This document shows, piece by piece, positions 1-8,820 of a stretch of 64,000 nucleotides of DNA. A program made the position numbers and the translations under genes. The notes beneath the pieces were generated by a model. The model ran no database searches. It had not been told where the DNA came from and saw only the letters and a program-made list of their open reading frames with translations. Source of the DNA: Bacteroidota bacterium (GTDB lineage Bacteria; Bacteroidota; Bacteroidia; UKL13-3); contig JAIXSO010000013.1 in assembly GCA_027484685.1 (NCBI GenBank), positions 62,001 through 126,000 of the forward strand, in the 5' to 3' direction. Numbering within the stretch: the stretch's first letter is position 1; every line of letters starts with the position of its first letter.

Positions 1-842
1 ATATCTGAAATATGAACATAACTTTGTTTTAAATTAGCCTCTAGTTTTACATTGCTAATAAAGTTATTTGCCATGCTATCGTAATTAGCATAACGCATAC
101 AAGCATAATCCTTAATTTTACTTTTGTTTAGCTGTAAATCAAGGTTGGCAAACTCCATGGTAGTAGGCGAAATGATAGTTTTGCAAGCCATTTTTTTTAT
201 TTGCAAACCACCTTTTTCCATTCCACTTAAATTTTGTAAAAAAAAATGAAGCGAGTCTTCAATAATTTTAAAATGCGATGCTTTTATGTCAATATTGTAA
301 AAATCTTCATCAAAAGGATTAAACCCTGGTTGATCCCATTTTGCGGTATAATCAATCATTTTGAATCGACAGTTTTTTCCATTTACCTCATCAAAAATGA
401 GTTTAAATTTTTGAGCGTTGGGGTCAGGCGGCATGGTATCATTTGGATCTAAAATATTGAATAAAACATCAATATTAAAAGTTTTATCGGGGTAAGTAAT
501 TATTTTACACATACCTCCATTAATATTTACTTTGGAAAGTGTAAACTTACTTGAGTCAAGTTCAACTCCACCTAAATCAAACTGTAAGTTTTTTACAAAA
601 AATAAAGTGTCCTTTTTTTGATCGCCCCAATAAATATTATCCAAACTAAAAGTTGTCCAACCATCGTAATTAAATCTACCGATAGAAATTTCGCATTTAA
701 AGGCTTTACTTAAGTAGTTATCAGCTTTTTGGATTATAAAATTTTGAAAAGTTCCACTGTTAAAAATAAGGTAGCCCAATAGCAATAGGGAAAAGAAAAT
801 TCCTATAAATGTGTACGATATTTTAATTAATAGCTTTTTCAA
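1..842 (-). CDS. TamB-like translocation/assembly protein, N-terminal part (runs off the window)
   Basis: An open frame read on the minus strand from 842 continues to base 1 without a stop (280 codons). It begins with a basic stretch and a single membrane helix (about residues 8-24, rich in Ile, Phe and Leu), then beta-rich sequence containing 'KADNYLSKAF' and 'SIGRFNYDGW'. This is typical of the AsmA/TamB N-terminus, where an inner-membrane anchor precedes a periplasmic beta-taco that carries lipid or outer-membrane protein cargo to the outer membrane. The only plausible start is a TTG at 842; no in-frame ATG lies between it and the upstream stop. It is divergent from tsaD, an arrangement I believe is common in Bacteroidota. 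The family call is good; the exact role is inferred because the C-terminal domain is outside the window. Confidence 0.75.
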   Translation of the reverse strand, partial: MKKLLIKISYTFIGIFFSLLLLGYLIFNSGTFQNFIIQKADNYLSKAFKCEISIGRFNYDGWTTFSLDNIYWGDQKKDTLFFVKNLQFDLGGVELDSSKFTLSKVNINGGMCKIITYPDKTFNIDVLFNILDPNDTMPPDPNAQKFKLIFDEVNGKNCRFKMIDYTAKWDQPGFNPFDEDFYNIDIKASHFKIIEDSLHFFLQNLSGMEKGGLQIKKMACKTIISPTTMEFANLDLQLNKSKIKDYACMRYANYDSMANNFISNVKLEANLKQSYVHISD

Positions 843-853
843 TGTAGTTTTGT

Positions 854-861
854 CAAATATA
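854..861 (-). promoter_or_regulatory. Bacteroidota -7 box for the tamB-like gene
   Basis: Read on the minus strand this is TATATTTG, an exact match to the Bacteroidota -7 consensus TAnnTTTG. The expected transcription start lies only a few bases upstream of the TTG start at 842, so the mRNA would be almost leaderless. No convincing -33 TTTG is seen at ideal spacing. Confidence 0.45.
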
Positions 862-914
862 TAATAATTTATTTAAAGAGAATAAATTACCCTTATCAAA
901 ATTTGAACCATAAA

Positions 915-1916
915 ATGTCATTAACCAATATTACTATACTTGCCATCGAATCAAGCTGCGATGATACTGCTGTTTCTATCATAAAAAATGGAAAAATATT
1001 AAGCAATGTAGTTGCAGGGCAAAAAGTGCATGAACAATATGGAGGTGTGGTTCCAGAATTGGCTAGCAGAGCGCATCAAGCAAATATAGTTCCGGTATTA
1101 GATGTAGCCATAAAACAAGCTAATATTCAATTATCTGAATTGCTTGCCATAGCATTTACTCAAAACCCAGGTTTAATTGGTTCGTTAATGGTTGGTTGCA
1201 GTTTTGCAAAATCGTTGGCACAAACTTTAAATATTCCGCTTATAGCTGTTAACCACATGCAGGCACATGTTCTAGCTCATTTTATTGATGAACCCAAACC
1301 TACCTTTCCTTTTTTATGCTTAACCGTAAGTGGTGGTCACACACAGATAGCTGTTTTTAAAAACTATTTTGAAAGTGAAATCATAGGAAAAACCATTGAT
1401 GATGCAGCAGGTGAGGCTTTTGATAAAGCGGCTAAAATGCTAAGCCTTCCTTATCCAGGTGGGCCTTTAATTGATAAATATGCCCAACAAGGAAAAGTGG
1501 TTTATGAATTTGCAAAACCCAATATTCCAGAACTTGACTACAGTTTTAGCGGTTTAAAAACTTCGTTTTTGTATTTCTTAAAAAATGAAATGGCTAAAAA
1601 CGAAAATTTTATTAATGAGAATAGAGATAATTTGTGTGCTTCTATACAATATAGTATTGTTACTCATCTGATGAAAAAATTGGTTTTAGCTAGTAAGAAA
1701 ACAGGAATAAAAAATATTGCTTTAGCAGGTGGAGTTTCAGCAAATAGCGGATTACGCAAGGCCATAGAAGATGCTGGAAAAAAATACCAATGGAAAACCT
1801 TTATTCCTGCTTTTGAGTATTGTACCGATAATGCTGCCATGATTGCCATGACTGCCCATTACAAATACTTAAATAATGAATTTGTAAACTTAGAAACTGC
1901 ACCAAGTGCAAGGTGA
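915..1916 (+). CDS. tsaD: tRNA N6-adenosine threonylcarbamoyltransferase TsaD
   Basis: TsaD transfers the threonylcarbamoyl group from threonylcarbamoyl-AMP to A37 of ANN-decoding tRNAs, with TsaB and TsaE. The 333-residue protein shows the ASKHA/Kae1 features: N-terminal 'ILAIESSCDDTA', the metal-binding motif H114-M-Q-A-H118, a phosphate loop around 'LTVSGGHTQ', and 'LAGGVSANSGLR' plus 'CTDNAAMIA' near the C-terminus. Length matches the family (about 335-340). A TTG at 903 would add four residues, but the ATG at 915 gives the usual N-terminus. It is cytosolic and divergent from the tamB-like gene with a 72-base spacer. Confidence 0.97.
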   Translation: MSLTNITILAIESSCDDTAVSIIKNGKILSNVVAGQKVHEQYGGVVPELASRAHQANIVPVLDVAIKQANIQLSELLAIAFTQNPGLIGSLMVGCSFAKSLAQTLNIPLIAVNHMQAHVLAHFIDEPKPTFPFLCLTVSGGHTQIAVFKNYFESEIIGKTIDDAAGEAFDKAAKMLSLPYPGGPLIDKYAQQGKVVYEFAKPNIPELDYSFSGLKTSFLYFLKNEMAKNENFINENRDNLCASIQYSIVTHLMKKLVLASKKTGIKNIALAGGVSANSGLRKAIEDAGKKYQWKTFIPAFEYCTDNAAMIAMTAHYKYLNNEFVNLETAPSAR

Positions 1917-2016
1917 TAAAAACAAGTTAAAACTTGTTTTTTTACAAATCTCTTACAAAAAATTTGTTTTTTTAATTTGCTTTTATATTTTGCATTTATA
2001 AAATATAGTAAAAGAT

Positions 2017-2685
2017 ATGAAAAAAATAATTCTGAATTCTCTTCTCTTAATTCAAGTCTTGTCATTAAATGCAACAGGTAAAGATAAGTTAACTCTATTA
2101 AATAAAAATCCTGATGATGAAATAAAAGATGTTCATAACATTATTAAATTAAATTTAGGACAAACAGGAAATGTTGGTGCGTTTGGAATGTTTTACGAAA
2201 GGATGTTAAACAAAAATGTTAGTGCTTCAATAGGAATTTTTGGTAAATATAACTCTGCTTCAATTGGAGGTAATGGTTTTTTGAGTGGCTCTGAGAAAAC
2301 ATCAGGTTTTGGATTTATGCCTGAAGTAAGATATTATGCTATACCCAATTACCATGCTCCAAGAGGTTTGTATTTAGGCGCGTTTTACAACTATTTTAGT
2401 GAAAAATATGAAGTAAAAAATTATGATTTTAATAATGATGAAACCAATGGTTCGATAACAACTAATTATACTGCTTTTGGAGCCAAAATAGGATGGATGT
2501 TTAGAATCAAATCGGCTTTTGTAATTGATTTAGGTTTTGGTCCTGCTTTTGAAACGGTAGATTCTCCTTCATTCTATGATATTAAGTTAAATAATGGCAC
2601 TGTTATAGATAAAAGAAGGGCACCTAACTCAACTTCTTCTGGCCTAACAGGAGTATTCAGTTTTTCTTTAGGATATGCATTTTAA
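2017..2685 (+). CDS. Predicted outer-membrane beta-barrel protein, copy 1
   Basis: The 222-residue protein has an N-terminal signal peptide (Lys-rich start, then a Leu/Ile-rich core ending near 'LSLNATG'). Alternating beta segments rich in Gly and aromatics follow, and the last residue is Phe ('SFSLGYAF'), the outer-membrane beta-signal expected for BAM substrates. It resembles the DUF3575-like small barrels of Bacteroidota. It is followed 42 bases later by a paralogue with the same layout: pairing of 'FYERML' with 'QYERSI', 'GFMPEVRYY' with 'GFSPEFRFY', and the same GYAF ending. Function is unknown; size suggests 8-10 strands. Confidence 0.7.
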   Translation: MKKIILNSLLLIQVLSLNATGKDKLTLLNKNPDDEIKDVHNIIKLNLGQTGNVGAFGMFYERMLNKNVSASIGIFGKYNSASIGGNGFLSGSEKTSGFGFMPEVRYYAIPNYHAPRGLYLGAFYNYFSEKYEVKNYDFNNDETNGSITTNYTAFGAKIGWMFRIKSAFVIDLGFGPAFETVDSPSFYDIKLNNGTVIDKRRAPNSTSSGLTGVFSFSLGYAF

Positions 2686-2727
2686 AAATTCAATTTTTTA
2701 TAATTAACAAATAAATAACAAACTAAA

Positions 2728-3435
2728 ATGAAAAAAAATTTAATCATCGTTGCTTGCCTAACATTGTTTAGTGCTAAATTATTTGCAGTAGAGCCTATCT
2801 ATAGTTTCAAACCTAAAAATCCTTCCATGGTGGAGTCTCCATACAGTTTAACAGGTTACAAAAAGTTGAAACAAACTTACAGTAGTGAGCCTCAAAATGT
2901 GGTAAAACTTAAATTATTCCCAATGATTTTTAGTCTTTTTACATTACAGTATGAAAGATCAATCAAAGAAAATATGTCAGTAGCTTGTGATTTCAGCTTT
3001 TTGAGAAGAACATCTTCAAGTACTGATGTGAGTGGTGAATCAATTTCTACAACTATTTCTGCTTTTGGCTTTAGTCCAGAATTCAGATTTTATCCTTCAG
3101 GCGATGCCAGCCAAGGTTTTTTTGTTGGTCCTTATGCTACTTATTTAAATATGGGTATTAAAGGTGAATACACCAATTCAAATGGAGCAAAAGGTACAGG
3201 TGAAATTAGTGGCATTACTGCTGTTGGTGGCGGTGTTTTATTGGGTTGGAAATGGTTAATTAAAGATGCTTTTGTAATAGAAAGTCATTTAGGATATAAC
3301 TACTTAAGTTTTAGTACTCCAAGCACAGTTGACGTTACTTACACTGATGGTACTAATGGTGTTGAAAAAGTGGATGCATTAAATTTTGCAGGAGGTTTAC
3401 CAACGGCAGGTCTTTCTTTAGGTTATGCATTCTAA
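2728..3435 (+). CDS. Predicted outer-membrane beta-barrel protein, copy 2
   Basis: A 235-residue paralogue of the preceding gene. It has a signal peptide cleaved near 'AKLFAVEP', a beta-strand-rich body ('FGFSPEFRFYPSGD', 'GWKWLIKDAFVIESHLGYNYL') and a C-terminal 'LSLGYAF' aromatic ending. The two genes are probably co-transcribed (42-base gap) and end at a hairpin terminator. They diverge strongly outside the barrel core, so the duplication is not recent. The substrate or structural role is not evident from sequence. Confidence 0.7.
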   Translation: MKKNLIIVACLTLFSAKLFAVEPIYSFKPKNPSMVESPYSLTGYKKLKQTYSSEPQNVVKLKLFPMIFSLFTLQYERSIKENMSVACDFSFLRRTSSSTDVSGESISTTISAFGFSPEFRFYPSGDASQGFFVGPYATYLNMGIKGEYTNSNGAKGTGEISGITAVGGGVLLGWKWLIKDAFVIESHLGYNYLSFSTPSTVDVTYTDGTNGVEKVDALNFAGGLPTAGLSLGYAF

Positions 3436-3459
3436 CTAATTGAAAATAATTATTTTATT

Positions 3460-3491
3460 AAACCTGAGCAAATTTTTGTTCAGGTTTTTTT
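3460..3491 (+). terminator. Rho-independent terminator after the beta-barrel pair
   Basis: The arms AACCTGAGCAAA and TTTGTTCAGGTT (one G-U pair) are followed by a run of seven T. It lies 25 bases after the second barrel gene. Confidence 0.8.
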
Positions 3492-3544
3492 ATGTTTAAT
3501 TTCTACTGGTATTTTAAACTGAAAATATTGGTAAAAGGAAAATA

Positions 3545-3580
3545 AAAAAGGGCAATTAACTATAGTTAATTGCCCTTTTT
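3545..3580 (-). terminator. Terminator of the pheT-to-rny run (bidirectional)
   Basis: A perfect hairpin, AAAAAGGGCAATTAAC with its complement, is flanked by A and T runs. It can therefore terminate on either strand; on the minus strand it closes transcription of rny. Confidence 0.8.
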
Positions 3581-3600
3581 ACATGTATTTAATTGGCTAA

Positions 3601-5142
3601 TTACTTAGCATAATTTACTGCTCTTCTTTCGCGTATAACAGTTACTTTAATCTGACCAGGATAAGTCATTTCAGTTTGAATACGGTTAGATAATTGTAAT
3701 GAAATCATTTCTGATTCTTCATCAGTTACTTTTTCGCTTTCAACCATTACGCGTAATTCACGGCCTGCTTGAATTGCAAATGCTTTTTCTACACCTTTAA
3801 AGCTTAAAGCCATATCTTCCAATGTTTTTAAGCGTTTCATATAGTTTTCAGTATCTTCACGTCTTGCACCTGGTCTAGCTCCACTTATGGCATCACAAGC
3901 TTGAACAATTGGCGATAACATACTTGTCATCTCAATTTCATCGTGATGGGCACCAATAGCGTTTACTACTTCAGGATGTTCTTTGTATTTTTCGGCTAAC
4001 TTCATACCTAATAATGCATGTGGAGTTTCTGCATCGTCATCTGGTACTTTACCTATATCGTGTAATAAACCTGCACGTTTGGCTAATTTTACATTTAAGC
4101 CCAATTCGGCTGCCATGGTAGCGCATAAGTTTGCTACTTCTCTACTGTGCATTAATAAGTTTTGGCCATAACTACTTCTGTATTTCATTCTACCAACCAT
4201 TCTTATCAATTCAGGGTGTAAACCATGAATTCCTAAATCAATACAAGTACGTTCGCCTATTTCTACTATTTCATCTTCAATTTGTTTTTTAGTTTTAGCA
4301 ACTACTTCCTCAATTCGCGCTGGGTGAATACGTCCATCGGTAACCAAGCGGTGAATTGCCAAACGAGCAATTTCGCGTCTAATTGGATCAAAACATGAAA
4401 GAATAATTGCCTCTGGGGTATCATCAACAATAAATTCCACACCTGTTGCTGCTTCTAATGCTCTGATATTTCTTCCTTCTCTACCAATAATACGGCCTTT
4501 TAATTCATCGCTTTCTATATTAAATACAGAGATTGCATTTTCAATAGCATGTTCCGCTGCAGTACGTTGAATAGTCCCTAAAATAATTTTTTTAGCTTCT
4601 TTATTAGCTGTTAATTTAGCCTCGTCAACAATATCTTTAACCCTACTCAAGGCTTCAGTTCTTGCTTGTTCAGTTAAAGTTTCAACCAATTGTTTTTTAG
4701 CTTCATCCGCAGTTAAACCAGCAATTTTCTCTAATTGCTTTTGTTGATTTAATAATGTTTTTTCAGCTTCTTGTTGTTTTAACTTTACGGTTTCTTGTTG
4801 CTTAGTTAAAGTTTGCTTAATTTGTTCTAATTCAGCATCTTTCTTAGTAACAGCATCCGTTTTTTGCTTTAAACTGTTTTCAACTTGTTTTAGTCTGTTT
4901 TCGTTTTGAGCAATTTCGCTGTTTCGTTTGTTTACTTCTTTTTCGTGTTCCGATTTTAACTGAATAAATCGTTCTTTGGCTTCAAGCTCTTTTTTCTTTT
5001 TGTTAATTTCTGCTTGTGCCTCTGCTTCTTTCAGTAGCGAGTTGGCTTTGTTTTTTAGCAAATTGTTATTTACTATAAACATAATAGCCGCTCCTCCACC
5101 AAATGTAAGCATAGCAATAATTACTACTAAATAAATTTCCAT
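3601..5142 (-). CDS. rny: Ribonuclease Y
   Basis: A membrane-anchored endoribonuclease that initiates mRNA decay. The 513 residues give the standard order: one N-terminal membrane helix (residues 3-23), a long Lys/Glu/Gln-rich coiled coil (about 30-200), a KH RNA-binding domain with the loop I-G-R-E-G-R-N (219-225), and an HD phosphodiesterase domain starting at His332 ('HSREVANLC') with the catalytic pair His361-Asp362 in 'LLHDIGKV'. The C-terminus '[18 protein letters not shown]' is typical. It sits downstream of zapA with a 90-base gap and ends at a strong terminator. Confidence 0.97.
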   Translation of the reverse strand: MEIYLVVIIAMLTFGGGAAIMFIVNNNLLKNKANSLLKEAEAQAEINKKKKELEAKERFIQLKSEHEKEVNKRNSEIAQNENRLKQVENSLKQKTDAVTKKDAELEQIKQTLTKQQETVKLKQQEAEKTLLNQQKQLEKIAGLTADEAKKQLVETLTEQARTEALSRVKDIVDEAKLTANKEAKKIILGTIQRTAAEHAIENAISVFNIESDELKGRIIGREGRNIRALEAATGVEFIVDDTPEAIILSCFDPIRREIARLAIHRLVTDGRIHPARIEEVVAKTKKQIEDEIVEIGERTCIDLGIHGLHPELIRMVGRMKYRSSYGQNLLMHSREVANLCATMAAELGLNVKLAKRAGLLHDIGKVPDDDAETPHALLGMKLAEKYKEHPEVVNAIGAHHDEIEMTSMLSPIVQACDAISGARPGARREDTENYMKRLKTLEDMALSFKGVEKAFAIQAGRELRVMVESEKVTDEESEMISLQLSNRIQTEMTYPGQIKVTVIRERRAVNYAK

Positions 5143-5232
5143 TTGTTTTTGGTTTAACTTTTTATTTTAATTCATAATACTGACTCCAACAGGGTGTTAT
5201 AGTCAATAAAGTTAAACAGCTAAAACTAGCTT

Positions 5233-5520
5233 TTACAGTTGAACAGAAGCCAATAGTTGCTTTATTTCAAGCAATTCTTTGTTAGTTTGCTCCGTGTTTG
5301 CTTCCAATTGCAAACTCATTTTTTGATACTCAGCAGCCAATTCTAAAGCGAACATGGCCAATGCATCTTGGTTATCTTTTAACGAAAATTGTTCGCCATA
5401 GGCTTGCACTTTTTCATTTATCATTTTGCTTATAGCCCTAATATTTTGCTCATCGCTTGCAGCAATGGTTAGCGGATATTTGCGCCCAGCTATACTGATA
5501 TTTATTGATATTTCGTTCAA
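5233..5520 (-). CDS. zapA: Cell division protein ZapA
   Basis: The 95-residue protein has the ZapA layout: an N-terminal globular part with 'ISINISIAGRKYPLTIAASDE' (about residues 4-24), then 'ALAMFALELAAEYQK' and a C-terminal coiled coil. ZapA binds and bundles FtsZ at the Z-ring. Upstream on the same strand, 13 bases away, is a small coiled-coil gene that carries a frameshift; downstream is rny. The order pheT, small coiled-coil protein, zapA, rny is one I recall as common in Bacteroidota, supporting the call. Confidence 0.9.
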   Translation of the reverse strand: MNEISINISIAGRKYPLTIAASDEQNIRAISKMINEKVQAYGEQFSLKDNQDALAMFALELAAEYQKMSLQLEANTEQTNKELLEIKQLLASVQL

Positions 5521-5533
5521 ACTGTTAAGTAAT

Positions 5534-5825
5534 TTAAGTGCTTAACATTTTTATACATTCATCTATTAGTTTTATTTTTTCAGTTAATTCTGTTTTCAAC
5601 TGTTTTTTTTCTAAATCCGATAAATGCATTTCACTCGCAAGTTTAATAATTTTATTGTTATCTTCTAACTGTTCTATACTATTTTTTTGATTTTGTATAA
5701 ATTTTTTTTAACTCCTCATTCTCATTTTTTAACTCCATATTGCTAATGCTCAATTTTTTATTTTGCGCTAGCAGCTTTAAAACTTTCAGTTTTATTTCAG
5801 TTGTTAACAATGAATTTTGATTCAT
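5534..5825 (-). pseudogene. Small coiled-coil protein upstream of zapA, interrupted by a one-base frameshift
   Basis: On the minus strand an ATG at 5825 opens a frame reading 'MNQNSLLTTEIKLKVLKLL' and on to 'ENEELKK', then meets TAG about 48 codons in. If one A is dropped from the A8 run (T8 at 5702-5709), the frame continues through 'FIQNQKNSIEQLEDNNKIIKL' as 'ASEMHLSDLEKKQLKTELTE' and 'KIKLIDECIKMLST' to a TAA at 5534. This gives a 96-residue, wholly helical, Lys/Glu-rich protein. Its C-terminus (Leu-Ile-Asp-Glu-Cys-Ile) resembles the conserved end of small Bacteroidota coiled-coil proteins encoded before zapA. It is either a disrupted gene, a slippage-expressed gene or an assembly error. 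Confidence 0.75.
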
Positions 5826-5846
5826 TTTTCAGTTTTTGATAAATTT

Positions 5847-8300
5847 TTATGCTCTTAAACTAGCTCCAACTTCTTTTTCAAAGTTCTTAATTAATTTTTT
5901 CATAACCGAATCAATTTCATCTTCGGTTAAGGTTTTGTTTTCATCTTGCAGCATAAAACTTAAAGCGTAACTTTTTTTACCGCTTTCTATTTTATCACCT
6001 TTGTATACATCAAAAACATTTACTTGCTTGATTAAATTACTATCTGTTTTTACTGCGATTTTTTCTAATTGAGCATAATTAATTGCATCATCAATTAACA
6101 AAGCTAAATCGCGCCTAACGGCTGGAAACGCTGGAACTAACTTAATGGTAGTTTTTTCGTTTTTACTTAATTCTACTAATAAATCAACATTGATATCAGC
6201 ATAAAAAACAGGCGCATTTAAATCAAATTTATCAGCTAATTTTTGATTTACAGTTCCCATTACAGCAATTTGTTTTTGCTTATAATTTACTGCTACCGCA
6301 TAATCAAAATTGGCATTTTCAGTTAACACCAACTCCAATTTAGTTAATTTACTTTTAGCTAAAATATTTTGAACAAATCCTTTGATAATATAATAGTTAG
6401 CTTGCTTGTTATTTTGATTCCAATTTTCGTTTTCTATAGAACCTGTCATGGCTAAAACCAGGTGCGATTGCTCCACATAATTTTCTAGTAAATTAATTCC
6501 ACCAGCTTCTGTTTTATTGCCCTTAAAGTATGTTTTGCCAAATTCATAAAACTTTAAATTGCTTAATTTACGGTTATTATTGTATTGCAAAGCTTCCAAA
6601 ACACTTGGTAACATATTTAAACGCATAATGTCTAAATCGCTGCTTAACGGATTCAACATTTTAACTGCATTTTGCAATTCATCCTCGCTGAAATAAGCCG
6701 ATTTTGTTAAGGTATTAGTAGCAATTTCGTTAAAACCATTTGCACTTAAATAATCAGCTAAGTTGTTTTTTAGTTTAACTTTTTGTTCAGTTTCATTGTA
6801 CGAAATAGTTGATTTAATATCGTTCCCAATTTCAATATTGTTTAAACCATAAATGCGTAAAATTTCTTCAGTAACATCGGCAGGTCTAGTAACATCAGAA
6901 CGATAAGGAGGAATTGAAATGGTTAATACATCACCTTTATCAGCTATTATTTCAATATCTAAAGCAGTTAAAATCTGTATGACTCTCTCTTTTTCAATTT
7001 CTTTTCCAATTAATTGATTTGATTTGGTCAATGAAAATTCAATAACTGTATTTTCAATTTTTGTCGGATAAACGTCAATGATTGGTGAACTAATATTACC
7101 ACCAGCTATTTCGATAATTAAATTAGCAACGCGTTTTAAGGCTATTTCGGTTATATTAGGGTCAGTTCCTCTTTCATATCTAAAACTTGCATCGGTACTC
7201 AAACCATGTGCTTTTGCAGCTTTTCTAATAGTGGCAGCATCAAAATAAGCACTTTCTAAAAATATATTTTTTGTAGTATCCGAAATTCCAGAATCTAATC
7301 CACCAAAAACCCCTGCTAATGCCAGTGGTTTTTCTGCATCACAAATCATGCACTCATGTCCTTTTAAAGTGCGTTCTGTTTTATCTAAAGTAGTAAATTT
7401 ACTGTCAACTACGGCTTTTTTCACTATTATTTGATTTCCTTTAATTTTATCAGCATCAAAAGCATGTAAAGGTTGTCCTAATTCATGTAAAACATAATTG
7501 GTAGCATCCACAATATTGTTTATTGGGCTAATGCCAATGGCGCGCAATCTATTTTGCATCCATTCAGGCGAAGGTTTTACTTCAATATTTGAAATACTCA
7601 ATCCAGTGTAACGTTTGCAACCTTCGGTATCTTCTATTGTTAAGGATACTGCTTGTTGGCTTCTATCATCTGGCTCCTGGCTTCTAGCTGCTTGCAATTC
7701 GCAATCCACACTTCGCACTTCGCATTTCGTAATTGCCCTTAAATCTCTCGCAGTACCCAAATGACTGGCAGCATCGCCTCTATTAGCTGTTAAGCCTATT
7801 TCAAAAACAAAATCGTTATAAACTTTAAAATATTCAGATGCAGGTTTTCCTACTACGTAGTTGTCGGGTAAAATTAAAATACCATCATGACTTTCGCCTA
7901 AACCAATTTCATCCTCAGCACAAATCATTCCCTCGCTCACTTCGCCTCTAATTTTGGATTTACTGATTTTGAAAGGTTCGCCTTTGCTTGGGTATAAAGT
8001 TGCTCCAACTGTTGCCACCAATACTTTTTGACCAGCGGCCACATTGGGTGCTCCGCAAACAATTTGTTTATCTTCGCCCGTGCCAATATCTACTTTACAA
8101 ACACTTAATTTGTCGGCATTTGGATGTTTTTCTCTTTCTTTAACAAAGCCAATAACAATGCCTTCTAAACCACCTTTAATGCTTTGGTAATTTTCAACAT
8201 GTTCTACTTCTAGTCCGCAACCAGTAAGCATTTGGCTTACTTCGTTAGGGGTTGAATTTATATTAATAATATCTTTTAACCAGTTATAACTTATTTTCAT
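5847..8300 (-). CDS. pheT: Phenylalanine-tRNA ligase beta subunit
   Basis: The beta subunit of the heterotetrameric PheRS, which charges tRNA-Phe. The 817 residues show an N-terminal EMAP-type tRNA-binding domain ('KEREKHPNADKLSVCKVDIG', about 55-75), the B3/B4 editing domain ('GLSTDASFRYERGTDP'), the B5 domain ('PPYRSDVTRPADVTEEILRI'), a catalytic-like core and a C-terminal anticodon-binding FDX-ACB domain ('FPAVRRDLALLIDD', 'DVYKGDKIESGKKSYALSF'). Unusually, about 28 residues between the tRNA-binding domain and B3/B4 ('ELQAARSQEPDDRSQQA' and flanks) are encoded by a 12-unit array of degenerate 7-bp repeats (7649-7732). The array keeps the frame and looks like non-coding repeat DNA. Otherwise it appears intact and functional. 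Confidence 0.96.
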   Translation of the reverse strand: MKISYNWLKDIININSTPNEVSQMLTGCGLEVEHVENYQSIKGGLEGIVIGFVKEREKHPNADKLSVCKVDIGTGEDKQIVCGAPNVAAGQKVLVATVGATLYPSKGEPFKISKSKIRGEVSEGMICAEDEIGLGESHDGILILPDNYVVGKPASEYFKVYNDFVFEIGLTANRGDAASHLGTARDLRAITKCEVRSVDCELQAARSQEPDDRSQQAVSLTIEDTEGCKRYTGLSISNIEVKPSPEWMQNRLRAIGISPINNIVDATNYVLHELGQPLHAFDADKIKGNQIIVKKAVVDSKFTTLDKTERTLKGHECMICDAEKPLALAGVFGGLDSGISDTTKNIFLESAYFDAATIRKAAKAHGLSTDASFRYERGTDPNITEIALKRVANLIIEIAGGNISSPIIDVYPTKIENTVIEFSLTKSNQLIGKEIEKERVIQILTALDIEIIADKGDVLTISIPPYRSDVTRPADVTEEILRIYGLNNIEIGNDIKSTISYNETEQKVKLKNNLADYLSANGFNEIATNTLTKSAYFSEDELQNAVKMLNPLSSDLDIMRLNMLPSVLEALQYNNNRKLSNLKFYEFGKTYFKGNKTEAGGINLLENYVEQSHLVLAMTGSIENENWNQNNKQANYYIIKGFVQNILAKSKLTKLELVLTENANFDYAVAVNYKQKQIAVMGTVNQKLADKFDLNAPVFYADINVDLLVELSKNEKTTIKLVPAFPAVRRDLALLIDDAINYAQLEKIAVKTDSNLIKQVNVFDVYKGDKIESGKKSYALSFMLQDENKTLTEDEIDSVMKKLIKNFEKEVGASLRA
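7649..7732. repeat. In-frame heptad-repeat array inside pheT
   Basis: Twelve consecutive 7-bp units on the plus strand, such as CTGGCTC, CTGGCTT, TTCGCAC and TTCGCAT, total 84 nt, which is exactly 28 codons. The phase is unbroken across the array although units drift from one core (CTGGCTT-like) to another (TTCGCAC-like). It falls in an inter-domain linker of PheT and introduces no stop codon. Confidence 0.75.
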
Positions 8301-8379
8301 TAATGAATAATTGTAATTGTTTTATAAAAATTTGTGTGCGAAAATAACAAAATGCAGGATAGGATTGCTATTTTTGAAT

Positions 8380-8739
8380 ATGAAAAAAACTTTAGTAATA
8401 GGTGCAAGCCCTAATCCTGATAGATATGCCTACTTGGCAACCGAAATGCTTAAGGAGTACAAACATCCTGTTTATGCATTTGGCTTAAAAAAAGGAATGA
8501 TTAATGAAACCGAAATACAAACTGAATGGCCTATTAATGAAGAATTTGATACTGTAACTTTGTATGTTGGCCCGCAAAATCAAGCCGATTATTTTAATAA
8601 GGTAGTGAGTTTAAAACCTAAGCGAGTAATTTTTAATCCTGGAACCGAAAATAAGGAATTTGAAAATTTATTGATTCAAAATAATATTGAACACATTGAA
8701 GCTTGTACTTTGGTGATGTTACGAACCAAACAGTTTTGA
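8380..8739 (+). CDS. CoA-binding domain protein (YccU-like)
   Basis: A 119-residue single-domain Rossmann-like protein beginning 'KKTLVIGASPNPDRYAYLA', the nucleotide-binding loop of the CoA-binding/YccU family. It ends with 'ACTLVMLRT', which resembles the conserved 'C.(M/L)' region of that family. The ATG at 8380 is chosen because it places the beta1-loop at residue 3; the upstream TTG-started extension is not family-like. It is divergent from pheT. Such proteins are thought to bind CoA and their physiological role is not settled. Confidence 0.85.
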   Translation: MKKTLVIGASPNPDRYAYLATEMLKEYKHPVYAFGLKKGMINETEIQTEWPINEEFDTVTLYVGPQNQADYFNKVVSLKPKRVIFNPGTENKEFENLLIQNNIEHIEACTLVMLRTKQF

Positions 8740-8771
8740 TTCTTAAATTATTGTTTTCTTAAAGTAATTTA

Positions 8772-8806
8772 TGAACTGTGATTATTATATCAAAAATCAC
8801 AGTTCA
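8772..8806. terminator. Convergent-gene hairpin
   Basis: Perfect 12-bp arms TGAACTGTGATT and AATCACAGTTCA lie between two convergent genes. U-tracts are weak on both sides, so termination is likely but not certain. Confidence 0.55.
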
Positions 8807-8820
8807 TTAATCAAAAATTA

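Noticed and set aside
246-452. Plus-strand 68-codon frame within the tamB region
   Set aside because: It lies antisense to the long tamB-like frame, has no recognisable domain, and its composition fits a shadow frame.
5143-5232. Possible 6S RNA between zapA and rny
   Set aside because: A 6S gene follows zapA in Enterobacteria, but this gap is only 90 bases and shows no long imperfect hairpin.
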